This document shows positions 1-5,121 of a DNA stretch of 8,708 bases, one piece after another. Each line of letters opens with the position of its first letter. Position 1 is the first letter of the stretch. This DNA comes from Kiritimatiellales bacterium (GTDB lineage: Bacteria > Verrucomicrobiota > Kiritimatiellia > Kiritimatiellales > Pontiellaceae). The stretch is from NCBI GenBank assembly GCA_030630445.1, contig DAOVNC010000131.1, forward strand, positions 1 through 8,708. The letters run 5' to 3'. A program made the position numbers and the translations under genes. The notes beneath the pieces are model-generated. The model ran no database searches and was not told the DNA's origin. It saw only the letters and a program-made list of their open reading frames with translations.

Positions 1-415
1 CGGTCGTGCGCCAGGTGAGTGCATTGACCGCCACGATGTAGCAAAGCCATTGCGGAGCGAAGGTATAAAGCTGGAACGGCTCGAACCACGCCTGCCGCGT
101 CCAGGCCAAGAGCCAGAAAAAACCGCCGAGTCCAACGGAAAGCCAGCCCCACCATGGGACGGGGCGGGCAACGCCTCCCTTCGGGTGGGCGTTCCTGCAC
201 CGGTAGGTTTTAAGCAGGAACGGCAGCACCGTTGCAAGAATGATGATGGCCAATCCAATAAACACCGGCCACGAAAACGGGGCGTGTTCGATGTATTGCG
301 TGCGCGGCGGAAATTCAAGGTAGGCGGCAACGTTGTGCCCCGCCACCCACACGCCGGCGAGCGGCAGGCCAAGCAGCATGGCGGCAAGAAGCACGATGCG
401 CAGTACGGTTTTCAT
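1..415 (-). CDS. Polytopic membrane protein of unknown function, 3' end cut by the window edge
   Basis: The frame is open from ATG at 413-415 to the window edge, giving the first 138 residues with no stop. The protein starts MKTVLRIVLLAAMLLGLPLAG, a strong signal-anchor or first transmembrane helix (residues about 3-26). Further hydrophobic segments lie at about 49-68 (WPVFIGLAIIILATVLPFLL), 88-105 (WWGWLSVGLGGFFWLLAW) and 117-132. The last part is aromatic-rich (RQAWFEPFQLYTFAPQWLCY), as in multi-pass inner-membrane proteins. The start is well supported: a GGAGG Shine-Dalgarno lies inside the 3' end of the phosphoesterase gene, and the ATG immediately follows that gene's TGA (TGAATG), so translation is probably coupled. 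It is the third gene of the radical SAM operon. I do not recognise a named family. It probably lies in the inner membrane and works with the two upstream products, but this is inferred from gene order only. Confidence 0.8.
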   Translation of the reverse strand, partial: MKTVLRIVLLAAMLLGLPLAGVWVAGHNVAAYLEFPPRTQYIEHAPFSWPVFIGLAIIILATVLPFLLKTYRCRNAHPKGGVARPVPWWGWLSVGLGGFFWLLAWTRQAWFEPFQLYTFAPQWLCYIVAVNALTWRTT

Positions 416-1264
416 TCAGCAACCTCCTTCGATTGTCAACATACAGATTTCGGGCGGGCAGTTGAAGCGCACTCCGCAGGATGTTCCAACGCCGCTGCTG
501 ATATGCAGCAGGCGGTCGTTCCATCGGTAGTGTCCGTGGATGTAGCGCCGGTCGCGCACGGGAAGAACCGGGGTGCCCAGACCGGGGATCGAAACCTGTC
601 CGCCGTGGGTGTGCCCGCTGAGCATGATGTCCCAGCTCTGGTTCGCGATCTGGTTTTTGGTGTCGGGATTGTGCGCCATGACGAGCCGGGGCATCACCTC
701 CGCCGGGGGCAGGTTGCGAAATGCTTCTTCGGTCTGCATTGTGCCGGACTTGAGGTCGTCGAGCCCCACGAGAACGAAGGGGCGCCCGCCCATCCGCAAG
801 GCCCGGTGACTGTTGCGCAGTACCTCGACCCCGCTTTCGGAAAGCAGGTCGGCGACCTCCGAGGGATCGGCCAACCCGCCAATCCGCTTCGCCCACGTTC
901 CTCCGTCGTGGTTGCCGAGGCAGGCAAAAACCGGCGCCGCACTGGCCACCCGGCGGAAGAGCGCGCGGTATCCCTTGGCATTGAAGACGTGGCGGTTGAT
1001 GAAGTCGCCGGTCATGCAGACGAGGTCGGGATTTAGACGCAGCCCTTTCATCAGAGACTGCTCGACAAACTCGAACGTCTGGCGGTTCCCGATGTGCAGG
1101 TCGGACACGTGCAGGATGCGGAGGCCTCCCGGATGGATTTTGCCGAGGAGGAGCTTGCGCTGCCGGATGGCGAGCCAGTAAGGCTCGACGCTGCAATACA
1201 TCATCCCCCCGGCCGCACCCAGCAGGGTGGTGGCGGCTGTTTTAAGCAGAATGCGGCGTTTCAC
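416..1264 (-). CDS. Calcineurin-like metallophosphoesterase with Tat-like leader (YkuE/YaeI type)
   Basis: This 282-aa protein carries the full metal-binding motif series of calcineurin-like phosphoesterases: D55-L-H57 (SDLHIG), G86-D87 (TGDFIN), G117-N-H-D120 (GNHD), H198 (VMAHNPD) and G217-H-T-H220 followed by GGQ. All metal ligands expected for the dinuclear site are present. The N-terminus MKRRILLKTAATTLLGAAGG has twin arginines at 3-4 followed by ILLK and a hydrophobic stretch, like a Tat signal or membrane anchor, so it probably acts outside the cytoplasm or at the membrane face. The family includes YkuE/YaeI-type enzymes and lipid-acting relatives (LpxH/LpxG fold), but the substrate cannot be read from the sequence. 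The start is GTG at 1262-1264. It shares one base with the TAG stop of the radical SAM gene and has GGAGGA about seven bases upstream, so the two genes are translationally coupled. Confidence 0.93.
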   Translation of the reverse strand: MKRRILLKTAATTLLGAAGGMMYCSVEPYWLAIRQRKLLLGKIHPGGLRILHVSDLHIGNRQTFEFVEQSLMKGLRLNPDLVCMTGDFINRHVFNAKGYRALFRRVASAAPVFACLGNHDGGTWAKRIGGLADPSEVADLLSESGVEVLRNSHRALRMGGRPFVLVGLDDLKSGTMQTEEAFRNLPPAEVMPRLVMAHNPDTKNQIANQSWDIMLSGHTHGGQVSIPGLGTPVLPVRDRRYIHGHYRWNDRLLHISSGVGTSCGVRFNCPPEICMLTIEGGC

Positions 1265-2700
1265 TAGATTTCCTCCAATCTATTTTGGGTGGCCAACCAC
1301 CCGGAGTGCGCTGCGGTAGGCCGTTGCACGATAGGATTTTGCTTAGTGGTTTTTGAAAGAACGCTTTCTAATAGTGGGGTCATGAGGTTCAACCTTTTTA
1401 ACTGGACGATGAGGTTCCAGAGCGGCTCGAATTTTTTCCAACCACTCGCGTAAAAGAAGTGCTTCAACTGATGCTTTGCAGAACCGTGGAACAAGCTCGC
1501 ACGAACAATCGAGTTCCACGAATAGAAGTCGCCGTAGGCTTGGTCATAGCCCTTTTGGAGCTCCTGGACAGTCATTCCCCTTGGTTGAAACGTTACATGC
1601 CGAGTGTCGAAATGATCCCAGTTTCCGGAGGTCAATCGACCCGCCCTTTTTATTTCACCATAAAATGCGGTTCCCGGATAGGGGGTGGCGATATGGAAGG
1701 TTGAGGTAGTGATTCCCCTGGCAACGGCCCAATCCACGGTTCGCTGGAAAACCGAGGGATCGTCGCCATCAAGGCCAAACACAAAGCTCCCGTTGATCAT
1801 GATTCCAAGATCGTGCAGCCTCTCGATGGCCCGCTCGTAGTCCCGCCCCGAATTCTGTTGCTTGTTGCTTTGTTTCAGGCTTTCCGGGTTCAGGCTCTCG
1901 AACCCCACGAAAAGACTCCGAAGCCCCGCCTTGGCCGCCTCTTCAATCAAATTGCCCTCAAGGATGGAGTCGACGGTTGCCGCCCCTTGGAAGATTCTTC
2001 CCGTCCCCTCCATTCCACGAAAAAGATCCCGGGCAAAATGCCGATGCCCAAACAGGTGGTCATCCAGAAAATAGAGGTGTCTTCCGGGAAGCCGGGCAAT
2101 CTCTGCCAATGCATCATCCACGCGCTGGGTGTAGAATGATTTCCCACCCTTGAAAAATGCATCCTTGTAGCAAAACCCACAGTGGTGCGGGCATCCTCGC
2201 GTCACCACGATTGAATTGGGGACGAGGTAGCGGCTCCGGTCAATCAGGTCGCGCCGAATGTTTGGAGTGCCAACCAGGGTTCTCTCTCTGGAAAAATACC
2301 GCTTCCTCCGGACACCCTTGCGGAAATCCTCGAGGAACCTAGAGAAGGACTCCTCAGCCGGCCCAAGAAAAACCGCATCGGCGTGCTTCTCCGCCTCTTC
2401 GGGAAGCGATGTTACATGCAATCCCCCCAGAATAACGAAAGCTCCCTGTTTCCTGTAGCGATCCGCAATGTCGTACGCTCGATATGCATTTGTGATGTAA
2501 ACCTCTATTGCGACAATGTCGGGCGAGTCGTCGAACGAAAGCATTTGAACATGCTGATCCACAATTTCGGCTTCATCGTCGGGCGCAAGAAAACCCGCCA
2601 GCGTCGCCAGTCCAAGGGGCGGGAAGAGCGAATACTTAATCGGTCGCCACAGGGGGTTGCCGGCTTCGATCAACGAGGGGAGTATGAACTTGATTTTCAT
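1264..2700 (-). CDS. B12-binding-domain radical SAM protein
   Basis: This 478-aa protein has the two-domain layout of cobalamin-type (BchE/HpnP-like) radical SAM enzymes. An N-terminal Rossmann-like domain (about 1-125; SLFPPLGLATLAGFL, VILGGLHVTSLPEEA) resembles B12-binding domains. A radical SAM core follows, with C170-x3-C174-x2-C177 (TRGCPHHCGFCYKD) for the [4Fe-4S] cluster. Core motifs follow: FLDDH near 211-215, GLRSLFVGFESLNPESL at 259-275 and GIMINGSFVFGLDGDD at 299-314. A C-terminal extension of about 110 residues is family-specific. The classical DxHxxG cobalamin ligand is not complete (D48-Q-H50 without the G), as in many relatives, so B12 use is likely but not certain. Known members methylate or rearrange lipids, tetrapyrroles or natural products; this substrate is unknown. 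It is the first gene of a three-gene operon. The ATG at 2698-2700 has AAAGGA abutting it, too close for an ideal Shine-Dalgarno, but the MKIKFILPSL start fits the family. Confidence 0.93.
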   Translation of the reverse strand: MKIKFILPSLIEAGNPLWRPIKYSLFPPLGLATLAGFLAPDDEAEIVDQHVQMLSFDDSPDIVAIEVYITNAYRAYDIADRYRKQGAFVILGGLHVTSLPEEAEKHADAVFLGPAEESFSRFLEDFRKGVRRKRYFSRERTLVGTPNIRRDLIDRSRYLVPNSIVVTRGCPHHCGFCYKDAFFKGGKSFYTQRVDDALAEIARLPGRHLYFLDDHLFGHRHFARDLFRGMEGTGRIFQGAATVDSILEGNLIEEAAKAGLRSLFVGFESLNPESLKQSNKQQNSGRDYERAIERLHDLGIMINGSFVFGLDGDDPSVFQRTVDWAVARGITTSTFHIATPYPGTAFYGEIKRAGRLTSGNWDHFDTRHVTFQPRGMTVQELQKGYDQAYGDFYSWNSIVRASLFHGSAKHQLKHFFYASGWKKFEPLWNLIVQLKRLNLMTPLLESVLSKTTKQNPIVQRPTAAHSGWLATQNRLEEI

Positions 2701-2823
2701 TCCTTTAAACTCACGTCGTTGGCAATTCGTTTTCCGGCGGCTCTCTCATTTAGTTATGAAAAGAACTCTGTGATGCAAAGTAAATGGCATGGTTTGTACA
2801 TTCTCGTGTTGCGGTGTATGGAA
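2701..2823 (-). promoter_or_regulatory. Upstream region of the radical SAM operon containing a copy of the palindromic operator
   Basis: The 123-bp gap between membrane protein B and the radical SAM gene contains AACTCTGTGATGCAAAGT at 2764-2781. Read on the minus strand this is ACTTTGCATCACAGAGTT. Extended by one base, it matches the operator of the winged-helix operon (4449-4467) at 17 of 19 positions. It is an imperfect palindrome, ACTTTG-N5-CAGAGT. The site lies about 65 bp upstream of the radical SAM start codon, where a repressor or activator site would be expected. I could not place a convincing -35/-10 pair; CATAAC/TAACTA just downstream is a weak -10 candidate. No intrinsic terminator is visible in the gap, so some read-through from the upstream operon is possible. 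Confidence 0.6.
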
Positions 2824-3399
2824 TTATTCTTTTGAGAGGGGCCGTCGTAGCAGGATCACAATGGCACACAGCCCGCAGGCGCCAACTGACACATAGAGTC
2901 CCCACAAGCCTCCTGCAAGTGTTCTAGGAATGACGATTGTCTTGTTGAAATCCCAGAGGTTGGGCTGGTAGCTCACCTCGGGTGAGTGGATTGCCTCCTG
3001 AATGGCTGGAATTCTCTGCCACTCCATGAAGTTAATGCCATTCATGCCGAGGAAGGCTGCGCCGGATATTATGCCGCAAGCAAGAGTCGGCAAAACCTTC
3101 TTTTTCATTTCGGCTATGTCCATGAGCCATGCGCACAGACCAACCGTTGCTCCGCTCAGAACAAACATAAGGATGAACGGGGCAAGGGTGTGCCGATGGG
3201 ATAGTTCGAGTAGTTGCTGTGAAAGTGCCAGTGGCCAATAGCCAATGATAAGTCCCGCCGCCAGTCCCCGGACTTCGAAGCCCGGAAAGGCGAGTAGCAT
3301 GGCAATCAGTGCTAGCCAGAGGCAAATAATAACTTTGCGATGCAAGGTTTTTTGGGTGGTGTATTCGTATTGATCCGTATTCATTTTTGATTCCAACAT
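2824..3399 (-). CDS. Membrane protein B, unknown function, last gene of the regulator operon
   Basis: The protein is 191 aa from the ATG at 3397-3399 (MLESKMNTDQ). The frame runs on upstream, but that part is arginine/glutamine-rich and overlaps the winged-helix gene, so it is a shadow. AGGAAAGG just upstream supports this ATG. A second ATG five codons later (3382-3384, MNTDQYEY) is a possible alternative with a weaker GGA. Hydrophobic segments at about 24-40, 45-62, 72-94, 102-121 and 158-185 suggest four to five transmembrane helices. A soluble stretch at about 122-157 (MEWQRIPAIQEAI...SPEVSYQPNLWDFNKT) probably faces one side of the membrane. It starts 35 bases after the regulator's stop on the same strand. 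No family recognised. A short tail ending RRPLSKE is probably cytoplasmic. Confidence 0.82.
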   Translation of the reverse strand: MLESKMNTDQYEYTTQKTLHRKVIICLWLALIAMLLAFPGFEVRGLAAGLIIGYWPLALSQQLLELSHRHTLAPFILMFVLSGATVGLCAWLMDIAEMKKKVLPTLACGIISGAAFLGMNGINFMEWQRIPAIQEAIHSPEVSYQPNLWDFNKTIVIPRTLAGGLWGLYVSVGACGLCAIVILLRRPLSKE

Positions 3400-3434
3400 C
3401 TTCCTTTCCTGCGCAATGAAGCTGGAAGCATCGC

Positions 3435-3806
3435 CTACGTTGTGGCGCGTTTCCCGATGGCGGGAATGCGGGAAGCCTTGCTTTTCGGCAGTGCCTTGCG
3501 GGCTTGCTTCATGACGTCGGCGAGCGCTTCGAGATAATCGTTGAAGCGGTCGAGCCCTTTCGCGGTGATGTAGAGGGTGGTGCGCGGCTTGTCGTCGACG
3601 AACGCTTTCTTCACGCGCACGGCCTTGCTCTCCCTTAGCACCTTGAGGTGGCGGTTGAGGTTGCCGTCGGTGAGGTTGCACGTGGCTTTCAGCTCGCCGA
3701 ACGTCGCGCCGTCCGAGGCCGTGCATAGGGCCGACATGATGGCGAGACGGCTGGGTTCGTGGAATATTTTTTCCAAGGCTTGGAACGGATTCTCTTCTTT
3801 ACTCAT
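3435..3806 (-). CDS. Small winged-helix transcriptional regulator (HTH_34/MarR-ArsR-like)
   Basis: This 123-aa protein has the layout of a compact winged-helix DNA-binding protein: helix 1 at about 8-16 (FQALEKIFH), helix 2 with EPSRLAIMSALC (17-28), then ATFGELKATCNLTDGNLNRHLKVLRES (34-60). The last is a helix-turn-helix with recognition helix near 47-60, followed by a wing (KAVRVKKAFVDDKPRTTLYITAKG, 61-84) and a C-terminal helix (85-105) probably used for dimerisation. No separate ligand-binding domain is present. A basic tail (KSKASRIPAIGKRATT) ends the protein. The start is firm: AAGGAG lies five bases before the ATG, and the ATG overlaps the end of membrane gene A by 8 bases (ATGAGTAA), implying translational coupling. 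It probably represses its own operon through the palindrome at 4450-4466 and may also control the radical SAM operon. Similar regulators are often encoded beside membrane proteins. Confidence 0.9.
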   Translation of the reverse strand: MSKEENPFQALEKIFHEPSRLAIMSALCTASDGATFGELKATCNLTDGNLNRHLKVLRESKAVRVKKAFVDDKPRTTLYITAKGLDRFNDYLEALADVMKQARKALPKSKASRIPAIGKRATT

Positions 3807-4407
3807 TATACTCCTTCATCGCCTCGATTTTGTGGCGATGGAAAATGATTCCACCGGTCCATTCCCCAACCAGGAAAACGATGCCGACCGGCCACGGATT
3901 CATGAACGACGATCCCTGCCAGAGCATGAAGAAGGTGCCGCACACCAAATAGTAGATCCCCAGATACCAGTTTTCCTTCGGCAGGGCCGTCCGGCAATTG
4001 GTATGCGCCAGGCCGTAGAGGCACATCCAGGTGCCGAACAGCAGATCCGGGTAGCCCCGCAACAGCAGCGCCGCGCTGAGGATGCCGCCAACCGCCAGCG
4101 GGGGAATGGCATCCAAGGCCGGAGTGATCGTCAAAACCTTGCGTTCACGATCAGGCAGCTGAATGAACCAAAGTAGCAGGGCTCCATAGTTCAGCAGCAG
4201 GGCGATCACCAGGATCGACAGCCACCCCAGCAGCTGAATGCCAAAGCGGCCGGCATGAAAACCCATCCAGACACAGCCGAGCAGGGTTATCGTTCCTCCG
4301 AGTATTCTCGCCGTGCCCGAATAGCCGGTGAACTTCCGCTTTTCCAGAATTAATCCCTGGAGCTTGCGGACCTGCCCGAGTGCATCATGTATGTGGTTTG
4401 CGATCAT
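3799..4407 (-). CDS. Membrane protein A, unknown function, first gene of the regulator operon
   Basis: This 202-aa integral membrane protein has a short amphipathic N-terminus (MIANHIHDALGQVRKLQGLI, then LEKRKFTGYSG). Hydrophobic segments at about 34-51, 58-81, 98-116, 121-137, 148-165 and 171-189 suggest about six transmembrane helices. Distinctive motifs are GTWMCLYGLAHTNCR (125-139), an LPKENWYLGIYYLVCGTFF stretch and NPWPVGIVFLVGEWTGG (170-186). I do not recognise a characterised family. The start at 4407 has GGAAG eight bases upstream. The promoter and operator at 4430-4482 lie directly before it, so the mRNA leader is short. Its last codons overlap the winged-helix gene, which suggests that the membrane protein and regulator function together, for example as a membrane component whose expression the regulator controls. 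That pairing is inference. Confidence 0.87.
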   Translation of the reverse strand: MIANHIHDALGQVRKLQGLILEKRKFTGYSGTARILGGTITLLGCVWMGFHAGRFGIQLLGWLSILVIALLLNYGALLLWFIQLPDRERKVLTITPALDAIPPLAVGGILSAALLLRGYPDLLFGTWMCLYGLAHTNCRTALPKENWYLGIYYLVCGTFFMLWQGSSFMNPWPVGIVFLVGEWTGGIIFHRHKIEAMKEYNE

Positions 4408-4429
4408 TTTTCTGCTTCCAACGATTCGG

Positions 4430-4458
4430 AAGATACGAGATTAAAAAGTACTTTGCAA
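4430..4458 (-). promoter_or_regulatory. Candidate sigma-70-type promoter of the membrane A / regulator operon
   Basis: On the minus strand, TTGCAA (4453-4458) and TATCTT (4430-4435) are separated by exactly 17 bases. Each hexamer matches its consensus at four of six positions. Transcription would start near 4423, leaving a leader of roughly 16 bases with the GGAAG ribosome site before ATG 4407. The -35 hexamer sits inside the palindrome at 4450-4466, so a bound regulator would block polymerase. Confidence 0.5.
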
Positions 4459-4482
4459 CACAAAGTTTAAGTCCTTTGCAAC
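4446..4482. promoter_or_regulatory. Operator: ACTTTG-N5-CAAAGT palindrome plus 23-bp-spaced direct repeat
   Basis: ACTTTGCAACACAAAGT at 4450-4466 is a perfect 6-bp inverted repeat with a 5-base spacer. AAGTACTTTGCAAC (4446-4459) recurs as AAGTCCTTTGCAAC (4469-4482) with a 23-bp period, about two helical turns, so two regulator dimers could sit on one face of the DNA. A near copy of the palindrome lies upstream of the radical SAM operon (2764-2781). The winged-helix product encoded just downstream is the obvious candidate binder. That assignment is inference; the repeats are directly visible. Confidence 0.65.
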
Positions 4483-4496
4483 TACCCAGGCCAGGA

Positions 4497-4693
4497 ATGT
4501 GCTGAAAGCACTACACACCTTAGCCTTGGACGCAGTCCAAGGTTTCTATTCCACCTCCGTTCTTTTGCCCTGTAGGGGCAAACACAACCGCTTCTGTTGT
4601 TTCCTTGTGTTGCCCCTACAGGGCAAGATTTCTCTTCTGTGTTGATTCCCATGGCTTTGCCATGGGCTAGACTGTGTAGTGCTTTCAGCACAT
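4497..4693. repeat. 197-bp cloverleaf-like palindromic element
   Basis: A perfect 21-bp terminal inverted repeat (left arm 4497-4517, starting ATGTGCTGAAAGC; right arm 4673-4693) encloses three further hairpins. The first is CCTTGGAC-GCA-GTCCAAGG at 4524-4542. The second is a long arm pairing 4565-4581 with 4610-4626 (17 bp, core GCCCTGTAGGGGC), extended by CACAA/TTGTG across one bulged A. The third is CCCATGGC-TTT-GCCATGGG at 4648-4666. Each terminal arm can also fold on itself (GTGCT-GAA-AGCAC). Single-strand folding gives a four-stem cloverleaf. No credible protein is encoded. It may be a non-autonomous element moved by a REP-associated (Y1/IS200-type) transposase, or a structured RNA; neither can be decided from this copy alone. 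Confidence 0.75.
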
Positions 4694-4827
4694 ATTGCAG
4701 CGAATAGGTACAGTCCTTTTTTATAATCCAATGACCCCTGACGGCACTAGAGAAGGGTTGTAGAGGCGGTTCTTATAGATCCGGCACGAAAACATTGAGG
4801 CCCATCGCAGGGAATTTGATGGCCACA

Positions 4828-4889
4828 AAAGAGCGCAAAGAACTCAAAGGAGCGGGGAGAAAAACATCTTTGGGTTCTTTGCGCTCTTT
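4828..4889. repeat. 22-bp inverted repeat with 9-base internal periodicity
   Basis: The arm 4828-4849 (AAAGAGCGCAAAGAACTC...) pairs with 4868-4889 over 22 bases with a single difference (A to G), which leaves a wobble pair; the loop is 18 bases. The left arm is itself periodic in nines: AAAGAGCGC, AAAGAACTC, AAAGGAGCG (4828-4854). There is no T-run directly after the stem, so it is not an ordinary intrinsic terminator. Confidence 0.6.
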
Positions 4890-4960
4890 CACGGCAAAAG
4901 CTCAATCTATTCATGCTGGAGCAATAGAACCGTTTGCGGAGGATGGGCGCGGCGAGGGGG

Positions 4961-4983
4961 GCGGTGCTTCTAAGAAGCACCGC
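4961..4983. repeat. 23-bp palindrome of the same short-repeat family as 5028-5062
   Basis: GCGGTGCTTCT (4961-4971) and AGAAGCACCGC (4973-4983) form a perfect 11-bp inverted repeat around one central base. Read on the minus strand it continues as TGTAGCGGTGCTTCTTAGAA, closely resembling TGTAGAGGCGGTTCTTAGAA at 5028-5047, so both appear to be variants of one interspersed palindromic family. Confidence 0.6.
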
Positions 4984-5027
4984 TACACCGAAAAATCCGA
5001 TAGCCCCAGATTGCCCTGGGGAAGGCC

Positions 5028-5062
5028 TGTAGAGGCGGTTCTTAGAACCGCTTGCGGAGGAT
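5028..5062. repeat. Complete copy of a short interspersed palindromic repeat
   Basis: TGTAGAGGCGGTTCTTA followed by GAACCGCTTGCGGAGGAT contains the perfect inverted repeat GCGGTTCT-T-AGAACCGC (5035-5051). Its left half recurs at 4759-4775 and its right half at 4926-4944, so this copy looks intact, while the other two look like one copy split by about 150 bp of inserted DNA. Confidence 0.6.
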
Positions 5063-5069
5063 AGACCCG

Positions 5070-5098
5070 AAAAAAGGCGCCCGTTTCCAGGCGCCTTT
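5070..5098 (-). terminator. Intrinsic terminator of the asd gene
   Basis: On the minus strand, AAAGGCGCC-TGGAAACG-GGCGCCTTT forms a 9-bp GC-rich stem with an 8-base loop and continues into TTT (six T in a row). It lies about 25 bases after the asd stop codon. On the plus strand the T-run is only three bases, so the minus orientation is the functional one. Confidence 0.85.
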
Positions 5099-5121
5099 CG
5101 TCGTTTCCTTCCGGGGGAAAC

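Larger units (their letters stand above)
4694..5069. other. Gene-free repeat mosaic between the cloverleaf element and the asd terminator
   Basis: I see no credible coding region here. The stretch is made of short repeats: TGTAGAGGCGGTTCTTA occurs at 4759-4775 and again at 5028-5044. AGAACCGYTTGCGGAGGAT occurs at 4926-4944 and 5044-5062 (18 of 19 identical). The copy at 5028-5062 joins both halves. Between lie the hairpin at 4828-4889, the palindrome at 4961-4983 and a small hairpin CCCCAG-ATTGCC-CTGGGG at 5004-5021. Confidence 0.6.

Noticed and set aside
50..1036. Long plus-strand ORF (328 codons) opposite the phosphoesterase gene
   Set aside because: It is antisense to a gene with all catalytic motifs intact, is rich in H, R, P and G, and has no recognisable domain.
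315..1196. Second long minus-strand frame overlapping the phosphoesterase
   Set aside because: Arginine/proline-rich out-of-frame translation of a real gene; it also conflicts with the coupled start at 415.
3332..3348. Third ACTTTG-N5-CAAGGT-like site
   Set aside because: It lies inside the coding sequence of membrane protein B, matches the 17-bp operator at only 13 positions and has one imperfect arm, so chance is a sufficient explanation.
3400..3726. Upstream extension of membrane protein B
   Set aside because: The extra 109 residues are an out-of-frame reading of the winged-helix gene; a good ribosome site exists at ATG 3399.
4482..4731. Two short minus-strand ORFs across the cloverleaf element
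   Set aside because: They are translations of palindromic DNA with no protein-like features.
4759..5062. Possible CRISPR array
   Set aside because: Repeats are few, of unequal spacing, partly half-copies and differently oriented; no regular spacers and no cas genes in the window.
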